From CAYOZN01 sp964408455 (GTDB taxonomy: Bacteria > Planctomycetota > Phycisphaerae > UBA1845 > UTPLA1): a stretch of 64,000 bases of DNA. Below, in pieces: positions 25,711-34,105 of this stretch. The notes below the pieces were generated by a model. The model had not been told where the DNA came from, did no database searches, and saw only the letters and a list, made by a program, of their open reading frames with translations. The first letter of the stretch is position 1. Every line of letters begins with the position of its first letter. The translations under genes were made by a program, and so were the position numbers. The stretch spans positions 1-64,000 of the forward strand of contig CAYOZN010000014.1 of the NCBI GenBank assembly GCA_964408455.1, given 5' to 3'.

Positions 25711-27825
25711 ATGCATACACACAAGCAGATGAGCGATCCGCGGCGCCGGATCGTGTCGTCCACCAAAGCCATTGCCGCGTTCATCGCGATCGGCCTTTTG
25801 ACGGTCGTCGGTTGCGGCGTGGCCCCTACCGGATTGTTTGGATTGTTTGGCGTCGGGGATTTTCTGCCCGACGCCGGTGCTCCGGCAGGTCTCGCAGGCC
25901 CGCCCGGCCCCGCCGGCGAGCTCGGCGAAACCGGGCCCAAGGGCGACCCCGGCGCCTCGCCCTTCACGCTCTCCGGTAACGACGCCGTCTTTTCGCTGGG
26001 CAACGTCGGCATCGGGACCGACGCGCCGGCCTGCATGCTCGATGTCAACGGCGGCGTCTGCGTGAATACCCTCCAGGTGCGCACGGGCGCTCTCGATGGC
26101 GGCGTTCTCAAGAGCGATGCGACCGGCGCGGGTACGTGGCAGCCCGACGGTCTGGCCCTGCCGTTCGCGGCCACGCAGGCCGACGCCGGCGATCTGCTCT
26201 CGCTGACGAACACCGATGCGGGCGGCGCGGCGTTGTTCGCGATCACCAATCCCGCCAGCTCGGCCGCCGCCCTCACGGGCCAGTCCGATGGCACCGGCTC
26301 CGGCGTCGTTGGAATACACTCCGCAACCACGGGTACGGCCGCCGGTGTCCACGGCGAAACGAACTCCGAGGACGTCTCCGCTTACGGCGTGGTCGGCATC
26401 GTCACGTCCGCGAACGCCGGTGACTTCTCGGCTGGTGTGCGCGGCATCAACAACGGAACCGGCGCGCTGGGAGTCGGCGTTTACGGATCGCAGGAAGGTG
26501 CGGGATGGGGCGTGTATGGCACGTCGCCTGACGGCACCGGCGTGCTTGGACGAAGCACGAATTTGTGGGGCGTGGCCGGATACAGCGACAGCGGTACCGG
26601 CGTTGTCGGGACCAGCGTGAGCAGGACGGCGGGCGAATTCTATATCGCCAACTCCGCCAACGCGTGGGACGCCCTGATTGCGACGACGAGCGGAGGCGGC
26701 CGAGCCCTTCGAGCCTCCGCGAGCGGAAGCGGCGGCGTTGCCCTGATCGAGGCGACCGCGCCTGCGAATAATTCCACCGCAATGTCCGTTACCCACGCCG
26801 GTATCGGCAGCGGGATTGCCGTCACGCTATCGAATGCAGCGAGTGATGCCCGGGGCATCGATGTGTCCCACGCCGGCATCGGAACCGGCATATTCGCTTC
26901 TACCATGCACAATTCAGTCTGGGGAATGTGTCAGAGCACTTCAGCGGCCGCCATCCTCGGCGACAGCCAGACCGGCGAAACCGTGGTCGGCCGCTGCTCC
27001 AATGGCGGGAATGGCGTGGGGGCCGTGGTGGGTCGCCAGGACGGCCCGCTCGGCTACGGCGTGCGCGGTTTTATCACCGATCCCGTCGGAGGCATCGCCG
27101 TCCTCGGCCAGTCCGGTATCAGCGGCGGCACTGGCAACGCGGGGCGATTTGAAAACGTCAACGCGGCGAACGCGTCAGACGCCCTGGTCGCATCCACCGC
27201 CCACCCAACCGCGAACGCCTTCCATGCGATCACGCCGGGCGGCGGCGGCAAGGCCGGCCAATTCGACGGCAACGTGGATGTCACCGGCACGCTCACCAAG
27301 GGCGGCGGCGCCTTCAAAATCGACCATCCGCTCGATCCGGAAAACAAGTACCTCTACCACTCGTTCGTCGAATCCCCCGACATGAAGAACATCTACGACG
27401 GCGTCGTTCAACTCGATTCGGACGGCGAGGCGACCATCATCCTGCCGGACTGGTTCGCGGCCCTCAACCGGGATTTTCGCTATCAGCTCACGGCGATCGG
27501 CGCGCCGGCGCCCGGCCTCCATATCGCCCAGGAGATCACCGACAACCAGTTCCGCATTGCCGGCGGCCAGGCCGCGATGAAAGTCTCCTGGCAGGTGACC
27601 GGCATTCGGCACGACGCCTATGCGAACGCCCATCGCATCCCGCTGGAAGTCGAAAAGCCCGCCGCCCAGCGCGGGAAGTACCTGCACGCCGCCGAATATG
27701 AAATGTCCAACGACCGGCGAATCGGCGCCGAGGCCGAAGTGACGACCTGGCAGTCGCGGCCGGCGCGAGAGGTTCCGCTTGTATCCGAGCAGGATCTGCC
27801 GGCGCCCGAGCCGGTCGCGGACTAA
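25711..27825 (+). CDS. Large lipoprotein with collagen-like segment and Gly-rich repeats
   Basis: The 704-residue protein has an N-terminal signal segment ending in VVGC, a likely lipobox. A short run of collagen-type Gly-X-Y triplets follows (AGPPGPAGELGETGPKGDPG near residues 64-83). A long region of loosely repeated Gly-rich units comes next (GVYG, GVLG, GVVG types), which probably forms a beta-solenoid. The C-terminal ~180 residues (FKIDHPLDPENKYLYHSFVE, then a GVVQLDSDGEATIILPDWF region) are a conserved domain seen at the ends of bacterial surface proteins. It is presumably a cell-surface structural or adhesive protein. AGGAG precedes the ATG. The family is known from planctomycetes, but the role is undefined. 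Confidence 0.8.
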   Translation: MHTHKQMSDPRRRIVSSTKAIAAFIAIGLLTVVGCGVAPTGLFGLFGVGDFLPDAGAPAGLAGPPGPAGELGETGPKGDPGASPFTLSGNDAVFSLGNVGIGTDAPACMLDVNGGVCVNTLQVRTGALDGGVLKSDATGAGTWQPDGLALPFAATQADAGDLLSLTNTDAGGAALFAITNPASSAAALTGQSDGTGSGVVGIHSATTGTAAGVHGETNSEDVSAYGVVGIVTSANAGDFSAGVRGINNGTGALGVGVYGSQEGAGWGVYGTSPDGTGVLGRSTNLWGVAGYSDSGTGVVGTSVSRTAGEFYIANSANAWDALIATTSGGGRALRASASGSGGVALIEATAPANNSTAMSVTHAGIGSGIAVTLSNAASDARGIDVSHAGIGTGIFASTMHNSVWGMCQSTSAAAILGDSQTGETVVGRCSNGGNGVGAVVGRQDGPLGYGVRGFITDPVGGIAVLGQSGISGGTGNAGRFENVNAANASDALVASTAHPTANAFHAITPGGGGKAGQFDGNVDVTGTLTKGGGAFKIDHPLDPENKYLYHSFVESPDMKNIYDGVVQLDSDGEATIILPDWFAALNRDFRYQLTAIGAPAPGLHIAQEITDNQFRIAGGQAAMKVSWQVTGIRHDAYANAHRIPLEVEKPAAQRGKYLHAAEYEMSNDRRIGAEAEVTTWQSRPAREVPLVSEQDLPAPEPVAD

Positions 27826-27879
27826 AATCGCCGGGCGCGGAACCGGCGGCAGGTTGATGGCCAGGTCGAATGGAACTCA

Positions 27880-27914
27880 CCGGCGGCCGGCGTCGCAAGG
27901 GCGCCGGCCGCCGG
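27880..27914 (+). terminator. 13-bp stem hairpin after the collagen-like lipoprotein gene
   Basis: CCGGCGGCCGGCG pairs perfectly with CGCCGGCCGCCGG over a 9-nt loop, 55 bp after the stop. There is no T-run, so termination is plausible rather than certain. Confidence 0.55.
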
Positions 27915-28195
27915 CATCTTCGGTCTGTTAGCTGCCATGTTGCCAATTGCGACGCTTCGAGAGTACCTCGCTTCGCCGAATAAGAAGGTACGGACGGATG
28001 GCCCATCCCTTTCACGGGAAGGGGTCGCGATGATCGATGCGCAAACGAACCGTCTGAATGCCCGCGAGTCTACCTGATCGCGGACTGTCCGCGAAGTCGC
28101 TCCCGGCGGCCCGTCGGTGGCCTTGCCGTCCGCCGCCGCGACCGATATCCGCACAACGATCGCAAAAAATCCACCATCGAAAGCAGTCAAGTAGT

Positions 28196-28378
28196 CCGCG
28201 GAAGCCAGGCACCAGTGCGCAGGAGCCGGGCACCAGTGCGTGAGGTCAGAGCACCAGTGCGCGGAAGCCAGGCACCAGTGCGCGAGAGCAAAACACCAGT
28301 GCGCGGAAGCCAGGCACCAGTGCGCGAGAGCAAAACACCAGTGCGCGGAAGCCACGCACCAGTGCGCGAAGACAAAAA
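28196..28378. repeat. 21-bp tandem repeat array, eight units
   Basis: ACCAGTGCG recurs at 28211, 28232, 28253, 28274, 28295, 28316, 28337 and 28358, exactly 21 bp apart. The last units alternate between two variants (GGAAGCCAGGC and GAGAGCAAAAC inserts), giving a 42-bp higher period. The period equals two DNA helical turns and seven codons. There are no spacers, so it is not a CRISPR array. It may be a minisatellite or a helically phased protein-binding array. Confidence 0.85.
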
Positions 28379-28641
28379 TTTATTATTCAGACACAACGCA
28401 CCGCCCGCGGTCGGCCGGGCGCGGCGATCTTTTCGGGCGACGGCCGTGGCGCTGCTGAAAACGCGTGCGCATGAATCGGACGCAGCTGCGGCCCTCGCGG
28501 GGCCCGTCGGACGGTCCGCGTAATCGACTTCCCGCCAGCGCCTTTTCCCTCCGGCCGCGGAACGGAGGGCAATTCTATTGGTTGAAAGCACGGAGCGGCC
28601 GCGCCATCCCCGGCCAGGCGGCGAGTAAGGCGCGCTCCGGT

Positions 28642-28668
28642 TTGCATCGCTTTGCATCGGCCTGTTTT
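28642..28668. repeat. Second copy of the 1-27 repeat
   Basis: The 10-bp unit TTTGCATCG is doubled and followed by CCTGTTTT, matching positions 1-27 with one base inserted. It lies in the gene-free stretch. Confidence 0.5.
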
Positions 28669-28845
28669 ACCAGTGGGCCTCACGAGGCGACCCGCGCGGC
28701 CGCGGAAAGGAGGTTTCAGGCCGACACCCGGCCCCCGCCGGAAAAAAAATCAAAGAAATTTTTCGTGTAATGCGTGACCGCCGGCGCTCGTACTTCGCTT
28801 GTCCAAAGTCACCGATGGTGGTGGCCACACAACAGGGAGACTGCC

Positions 28846-29814
28846 ATGACTCGAAATACCTCGAACCGAACCGCTCGAACCAGCCTGACGCTGCTTGCCC
28901 TGGCCGCCGGCGCGTGCCTCATGGCCAACGTCGCCCGCGCCACCGACCGCAGCCCCGCGCCCGCCGGCGTGCAGGTGCAGCCCGATCGCGAGGTGCGCGA
29001 CATACGGGATGTCGAACGCTGCGTGACCCGGCTCGAACTCGTGCTGCGAAACGTTCGACGCCTGGTGGCCACGCAGACCGTCGAGGATGTCTCGCTCCTG
29101 ATCGACGAGGCGGCGATCAGTGCCGAGATTACTGCGCTGGAGTCCGAAGCCGGCGACGCCCTGCTGGCGGAGATCGACACCGCCGCCGGCCTGCCCGACG
29201 AAGTGCCGCAGCCCGCCGGCCCCGAAGTGCTCGATGCGGATGATGCCAGCCCGATGATCGTCTGCTATGCGCCGGTGCGGCAGACGCGCGGCACGCGGCT
29301 CACGTCGCGGATTCGATCGCTGGCGGAATCATTCCGCGAACTGACGGACTCGGCCGGTCGCCAGCCCCATCGGCCGACGGATTCTCCCGACGTGTCGCGC
29401 CTGTGGGAGGAAGCGGCCGCCATCCAAGCCGACATCCGCGACATCGCGGAGACGCTCAGCGCCATCGAGGTTCAGATTGCCGACCTCAGCGGGCTGATCG
29501 CGATGCACGACGAGATGGTTCACAGCGGCGCCCGCGTCGTGATGGATGCGGCCCAGTTGCAGTCGATGGTGGAGCGCCTAAGCGCACAGATCGACGGATT
29601 GTGGCGCGACAATGAGAGCGCCTTCGCCGCCGCCGGCCAGCTGGCCATCATCGCCGGCGAAATCGACGACGTGGACCTCGCACTCGAGGCCCAGCGGCTG
29701 AGCAATCACTCCGCGGCGACCCGCCGGCGGCTGGTGCACAACATGGACTCGCTCAGCAACATTGCCGAGCAGCTGCAGAGGATCGGACAGCGGCCCGATG
29801 GCACGCGGAGATAA
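28846..29814 (+). CDS. Secreted coiled-coil-like protein of unknown function
   Basis: The 322-residue product begins MTRNTSNRTARTSLTLLALA and has a cleavable signal peptide ending near ANVARAT. The mature protein is long, charged and helix-rich. Heptad-like stretches include SLAESFRELTDSAG and VERLSAQIDGLWRDNESAFA; prolines are few. No family was recognised. It may form an extended coiled-coil in the periplasm or cell envelope. The ATG at 28846 follows AGGGAGA; the longer reading frame upstream has no signal-like start. A T-run terminator follows. Confidence 0.7.
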   Translation: MTRNTSNRTARTSLTLLALAAGACLMANVARATDRSPAPAGVQVQPDREVRDIRDVERCVTRLELVLRNVRRLVATQTVEDVSLLIDEAAISAEITALESEAGDALLAEIDTAAGLPDEVPQPAGPEVLDADDASPMIVCYAPVRQTRGTRLTSRIRSLAESFRELTDSAGRQPHRPTDSPDVSRLWEEAAAIQADIRDIAETLSAIEVQIADLSGLIAMHDEMVHSGARVVMDAAQLQSMVERLSAQIDGLWRDNESAFAAAGQLAIIAGEIDDVDLALEAQRLSNHSAATRRRLVHNMDSLSNIAEQLQRIGQRPDGTRR

Positions 29815-29839
29815 TTGAAAGGGAGGAAGGCGCCGGAAC

Positions 29840-29883
29840 GGCGGGCGGGAGTGCGAACAGGTCGCGCTCCCCTCCGCCTTTTT
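29840..29883 (+). terminator. Intrinsic terminator with T-run
   Basis: A 16-bp GC stem with about three mismatches or wobbles (29840-29855 with 29863-29878) is followed by TTTTT (29879-29883), 25 nt after the coiled-coil gene. Confidence 0.75.
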
Positions 29884-29975
29884 CGGTTCTCGAACGGGGC
29901 CCGATTTGCGCGGTGTCGCTTGACCGTCGGCTGTCTCAGTCCTGGGCATTTCTCTAACCGGCTGACATTCACATG

Positions 29976-30711
29976 CTAACTCTGATCGATCTGCTGCAAG
30001 GTGCGGGCGAAACCCACGGCCGTCAGTTCGTCCTCGCGGTTCTGCACCAAAGCGCGCAGGGCCGGATCGATCAGCAGCTCCAGCCATTCGCCCAGCCGCA
30101 ATTCCGCCGGCTTGTCTTCGAATTGTTCGAAGGCCAGGAGAAACACTTCCTCGACGATGTCGGCCAGGTCGAAGTCGGCTGCGAGGGCGGCCTCTGCCTC
30201 GGGATATCGCTGTATCCAGCGGCCCGCCCGCTTGCGCACCGGCTCCTCGTATGTCCACGTCAGCCGTCGAAACTCCGCAAAATCGCGCGCGTGCACGGCG
30301 CGGCGCACCGCCTCGCCGTCGAGCACCTCGGCCGGCATGATTTCCTGCCGCGTTGCTTTCTGGTGCTTGGAAATATCGGCAGACTGGTCAAGCGCATCCT
30401 TGTAATGCTGAACTCGCAGCACCAGCTTGCGAATGGCTCGGGCAAAACAGGAGCACGCGTCGCCCCCCGACTGACCGGTACAGATGGTGCGGCCCGGCAG
30501 CAGCAGACTCGTCTTCACGTGAAAGTCGCCATTCCGCAGATGCCGCGCCACGTTCACGTACAGATCGGATCGGGGAAAGTGGGCTGAGCACGGTGCGCAA
30601 CAGCCCCAGGCGGGCTCGCATCCAGTCCCACTGTGCGTCGGACAGCGTGATGCTCTCGGTTGCGAATTCAACGTGCGGACGTTCGGCCGGGCCTGCGGGT
30701 TTTGTCATCAT
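29976..30711 (-). pseudogene. HPF/RaiA-like domain fused to sigma-70 region-2-like domain, interrupted by one-base frameshift
   Basis: Read from 30711, the frame gives MMTKPAGPAERPHVEFATES and ends at LLRTVLSP near 30584. A second frame continues as HFPRSDLYVNVARHLRNGDF and runs to 29976. Deleting one of the three G bases at 30581-30583 (plus strand) joins them into a ~244-residue protein. The N-terminal half matches ribosome hibernation promoting factor (HPF/RaiA), including LLLPGRTIC and a KYK-like VQHYKDAL helix. The C-terminal half (FRRLTWTYEEPVRKRAGRWI, then DLADIVEEVFLLAFEQF) resembles sigma-70 region 2. Intact proteins of this layout are familiar from planctomycetes. The break may be a true mutation, an assembly error or a rare frameshift site. 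Confidence 0.7.
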
Positions 30712-30815
30712 GATGGCGTGAACTCCTCCGGTAATGAGATGGCGCCGGTGAGGCGCGAAGGTGTGTCAGTGCATGGGAGGCTAGGTGGCTCAACAAACAG
30801 CCATCTGAATCGCAA

Positions 30816-31733
30816 TTAAATGCAGCCGCCTTCTGCACAGGCGCGCGCCTCGAAACCGGATGGCTCGAGCTGGATGGTGAGATGGGCGATGCCGAACCGA
30901 TTGCGCAATGTCTCGCGAATGCGCGTCAGCAGTGCAGCAGGGGCGCTGGTATCGTCGACGGTGACGTGGGCCGACAGCGCCTCAAGCCCGGTCGTGATCG
31001 TCCAGATGTGCAGGTCGTGTACGCCGTCGACACCCTCAACAGTGGCGATGGCGGCGCGCACGGCGTCCACATCGACGTGCCCCGGCGCTGCCTCCATCAG
31101 TACGCCGACGGCAACCCGCAACAGACGCCACGATGAGAACAGGATGAGTCCTCCGATCACGACGCTGACAACGGGGTCGATCCACATCCAGCCGAGCAGC
31201 CAGATGAGTGCCCCGGCAACGATGGCCCCGACGCTGCCGGCGGCATCGGCAACGACGTGGAGCCAGGCGGATCGAACGTTGAGGCTGTCGTCGCGCGAGC
31301 CGTGAAGAATGCGAAGCGCCGCCAGATTCACCAGCAACCCGCCCGCGGCGATGGCCATCATCGAGCCGCCGAGGACCGGGGCCGGCTTCAGGAGTCGTTC
31401 GTATGCCTCGACGAAGATGTAAATCGTGATCGCAACCAGTCCAGCGCCATTTGCCAGCGCCGCCAGTATCTCGGCACGATGGTAGCCGTACGTCTGCCGA
31501 CCGGCGGGCGGACGACGCGCGATCCGCAGGGCGAAGAGGCTCAGTCCCAGCGCCGCGGCATCGGACAGCATGTGCCCCGCGTCGGCCAGAAGGGCCAGCG
31601 AGTTGGTCAGCCATCCACCGACGATCTCGACGAGCATGTAGAACAGCACCAGCGCCAGCACGCCGGCGAGCGGTTGCATGGCGTTGTCGCGCCCGGCATG
31701 CTGATGACCGTGATGGTGGGAATGGTGCGACAT
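30816..31733 (-). CDS. CDF-family divalent metal cation exporter (CzcD/ZitB-like)
   Basis: This 305-residue cation diffusion facilitator exports Zn, Co or similar metals. It starts with a His-rich cytoplasmic segment (MSHHSHHHGHQHAG) and has six predicted membrane helices. The metal sites are in ADAGHMLSD (second helix) and HVVADAAGSVGA (fifth helix). A C-terminal ferredoxin-like cytoplasmic domain (VHDLHIWTI, GLEALSAHVTV) follows. GGGGAGC precedes the ATG. It seems to be a single gene. Confidence 0.92.
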   Translation of the reverse strand: MSHHSHHHGHQHAGRDNAMQPLAGVLALVLFYMLVEIVGGWLTNSLALLADAGHMLSDAAALGLSLFALRIARRPPAGRQTYGYHRAEILAALANGAGLVAITIYIFVEAYERLLKPAPVLGGSMMAIAAGGLLVNLAALRILHGSRDDSLNVRSAWLHVVADAAGSVGAIVAGALIWLLGWMWIDPVVSVVIGGLILFSSWRLLRVAVGVLMEAAPGHVDVDAVRAAIATVEGVDGVHDLHIWTITTGLEALSAHVTVDDTSAPAALLTRIRETLRNRFGIAHLTIQLEPSGFEARACAEGGCI

Positions 31734-32009
31734 GATGCTCCCCAGGGGGCTGATGAATCATATCGATCGGGAAAGCCGCGGGACGGATTCGGCAAATGCC
31801 CGTTTGCAGGAGAGCCGATCGGCCGCGTCAGAAGTGAAGCCGCGGTTCGGGTGTCACTAAACGGCGACGTAGCCCGCATTCAGGTGCTGCTCACGTTGAA
31901 CGCCAATGATCTGGGCGGCTGACGGGGGGAGGCGCTGGCGTCGCCGGATACTTATTCCGAACGTGGCCAGGGACGTGGCCGACGGAATTGGAAAGGAAGG
32001 TAACCAGAG

Positions 32010-32372
32010 ATGTGGGCAAGACTGATGGAACTGGCGCTCGCCGCCTGGCTTGCCGTCAGTCCGCTCATCTTGAACGATGGTCCCGAGCCGCTCCTGCGGC
32101 AATGGGTCAACCACTGCGCATGCCCGCTGGCCGTGCTGGTAATCGTCCTCATGTCGCTGCGCAGGCCGTCGGCGCACCACAACCTCCTGCATTTGGCGGT
32201 CGCCGGCTGGCTCGTTGGATATCCGCTGGCGGCGGCGGCATTCCCGCCGCCGCCGGCGTTGCAGAGCGACATCGCGGTGGCACTTCTGCTCGCCATGTTC
32301 TGCGTTGTGCCGACGCGATCATCGCTTCACCTGCGGGGGTGGACCGACTGTTTCGATCGGCAGATGGACTGA
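32010..32372 (+). CDS. Small membrane protein with SPW-like repeat
   Basis: The 120-residue protein has three or four hydrophobic segments. The start, MWARLMELALAAWLAVSPLIL, resembles the SPW repeat of small bacterial membrane proteins. GGAAGG precedes the ATG, within the usual range. No neighbours share its direction. The function is unknown. Confidence 0.6.
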   Translation: MWARLMELALAAWLAVSPLILNDGPEPLLRQWVNHCACPLAVLVIVLMSLRRPSAHHNLLHLAVAGWLVGYPLAAAAFPPPPALQSDIAVALLLAMFCVVPTRSSLHLRGWTDCFDRQMD

Positions 32373-32456
32373 CGGCGGCCTGGCACTCGCGTCGCCGGCG
32401 CGGGGCACACGATTGTGCCGGCCGGCCGCGACGCGTGGCGTGTCAGAAGCAGGGCG

Positions 32457-33044
32457 TTACGACCGCTTGGTGCGGCGGCCGCTCGAGGCGGCCTTTTCGC
32501 GGCCGCCCTGGCCCTTGTCAAACTCGGCGGAGGCGTCGTGCTCCTCGTCCATCTCGCCGCTCTCGGCCTCGGCGTTGACGATGCTTTCGGCGATTTCGGT
32601 CAGCCGGTCGTCGGTTTCCTTTTCCTCGGCGAGGCTCTCCTTGAGTAGGTCCACCTGTTCGATGCCCAGCAGATCGCCCCAGGCGCAGAGTGTGCCGTAG
32701 GCGGCGATCTCGTAGTGCTCGACGCGCTGGGCGGAGGCGATGAGAAGGGCATCGACGACGTTGTCGTCGACGTCGTTCTTCATCAGCTCCTCGCCCTCCT
32801 CGATGATGCCGAGAATGCCGGGGCACTTTTCGGCCCGCGGCGACTTGCCGAGCGCTTCGAACACCTGCTCGAGGCGTTCGATCTGGTTCTGCGTCTGCTC
32901 GAGGTGTTCCTCGAAGGCCTGTTGAAGCTCCTCGTTCTTTGCCTGCTTGGCGAGCTTCGGCAGGGCCTTGGCAATCTGCTTCTCGGCGTAGAGAACATCC
33001 TTCAGTTCGTGAACAAATGCTTCCTGGAGGTTGTCGATGGTCAT
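32457..33044 (-). CDS. Ferritin-like DUF892 (YciF family) protein
   Basis: The 195-residue protein starts at MTIDNLQEAFVHELKDVLYAEKQIAKALPKLA, the standard DUF892 opening. Ferritin-like helical segments (HLEQTQNQIERLEQVFEALG, SAQRVEHYEIAAYGTL) contain the Glu/His metal ligands of the family. YciF-like proteins are stress-associated, and their substrate is unknown. The C-terminal ~40 residues are charged and low-complexity. The ATG at 33044 has AGGAGA upstream. Confidence 0.88.
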   Translation of the reverse strand: MTIDNLQEAFVHELKDVLYAEKQIAKALPKLAKQAKNEELQQAFEEHLEQTQNQIERLEQVFEALGKSPRAEKCPGILGIIEEGEELMKNDVDDNVVDALLIASAQRVEHYEIAAYGTLCAWGDLLGIEQVDLLKESLAEEKETDDRLTEIAESIVNAEAESGEMDEEHDASAEFDKGQGGREKAASSGRRTKRS

Positions 33045-33123
33045 CTCGTGTGTCTCCTGCCGGCAACAGCCGGTCGTAGCCAATAATAGACGGCCTCAAA
33101 TGAAGGCTGCATGAATTCTGATT

Positions 33124-33143
33124 AACCCGCTGGGCGGCGGGTT
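33124..33143 (-). terminator. Hairpin overlapping the end of the ferredoxin-NADP reductase gene
   Basis: AACCCGC and GCGGGTT form a 7-bp stem with a 6-nt loop. The outer base touches the stop codon. There is no T-run, so it is only a probable terminator. Confidence 0.4.
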
Positions 33144-33925
33144 CAGTTCCAGTATTTCTCGAAGTGAAGATTGCCCGGCGCGTTCGATGTGCCGGTTTGA
33201 AAGCCCCGTGCCTGCAACAGTTCGCTCACCGACCCAATCATGTCGGGATTCCCGCACACGAATGCATGACATCGATCCGGCACCACCCGGTTGCCGGCCG
33301 GTTCATCGAAGACGCTGGTCAGCGCCTCCTGCACGCGTCCGCGCAGGCCTCGCCAGCCACTCGCCTCCGGCTCACGCGAGACGACGGGCAGATATGTCAA
33401 GGATGGGTCTTCGTCGGCCATGCGCAGCAGCTCTTCATGGAAGCCGAGCTCTGCCGACGATCGCGCCCCGTTGACCAGTACGAAGCGCCGCCAGCGATCG
33501 GTTCCCCTGTAGCTTCGCAGCATCGAGACGTACGGCACCACGCCGGTGCCGGTGGAGATCATTAGTAGATCCAGGCCGCGCGGCACCGGTTCAAGCGTGA
33601 AGGTGCCTTTGATGCGCTGGTCCATCCAGACCCGCGAACCGGCGGTGAGCTGCCAGAGCTGTTGCGTCAGGTCGCCATCATCAACTCGCGAAATGAACAA
33701 CTCGGCCTCGGCCAGCGATCCCTCGGCATTCGCCAGTGAGTAGGGACGCCGAACCAGGGCATCTTCCCGTGGCGATTCGTCGCCGGGATTCTCCGACAAA
33801 CCAATGGTGACAAACTGTCCGGGCTTGAATTCGGGCAGCGGCCCCGCATCGGCCTTCACGTGGAAAAAGGCCGCGTCGGTGCTGCAATCCTGCCGCGCGC
33901 TCAGCGTGGCGTTGTAGGCGGTCAT
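33143..33925 (-). CDS. fpr: Ferredoxin/flavodoxin-NADP reductase
   Basis: This 260-residue flavoenzyme exchanges electrons between NADP(H) and ferredoxin or flavodoxin. The FAD motif RPYSLAN, the NADP motif STGTGVVPYVSMLR and the CGNPDMIGSV loop are present. It ends in FEKYWN, typical of the bacterial subclass, in which the terminal residues cover the flavin. The ATG at 33925 follows GGAGG; longer upstream sequence lacks similarity. It could feed reductant to the Rieske-FAD protein encoded 180 bp upstream, but no overlap shows an operon. Confidence 0.9.
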   Translation of the reverse strand: MTAYNATLSARQDCSTDAAFFHVKADAGPLPEFKPGQFVTIGLSENPGDESPREDALVRRPYSLANAEGSLAEAELFISRVDDGDLTQQLWQLTAGSRVWMDQRIKGTFTLEPVPRGLDLLMISTGTGVVPYVSMLRSYRGTDRWRRFVLVNGARSSAELGFHEELLRMADEDPSLTYLPVVSREPEASGWRGLRGRVQEALTSVFDEPAGNRVVPDRCHAFVCGNPDMIGSVSELLQARGFQTGTSNAPGNLHFEKYWN

Positions 33926-34105
33926 TTGCAGCCCTCCTCGTTCCGAGCGTACCGAACGGCACCGGCATAAAGGCAAAAATTCGATATGAGCTTGCTTCGG
34001 TTGAACAGATGTATCGTACGCGGGCATCGTGACGCCACGGTTACTCCGGAATAAACCTTTTCGGCTCCCCCGGGGGAACTGGTGCAGTCGAACTGACACT
34101 GTTGG

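Larger units (their letters stand above)
27826..28845. other. 1-kb gene-free stretch
   Basis: No credible protein-coding gene was found here. Reading frames on both strands follow the 21-bp repeat array or have no family resemblance. The stretch holds a terminator hairpin (27880-27914), the 21-bp repeat array, a copy of the 1-27 repeat (28642-28668), and an A/T-rich run (GGAAAAAAAATC, 28740-28751) upstream of the next gene, possibly part of its promoter. Confidence 0.7.

Noticed and set aside
28196..28378. CRISPR array
   Set aside because: Units are contiguous 21-bp repeats with no unique spacers, and no cas gene is nearby.
28187..28657. Reading frames through the 21-bp repeat array
   Set aside because: Because 21 is divisible by three, the repeat keeps frames open on both strands; the predicted peptides are pure repeat translation with no start-site support.
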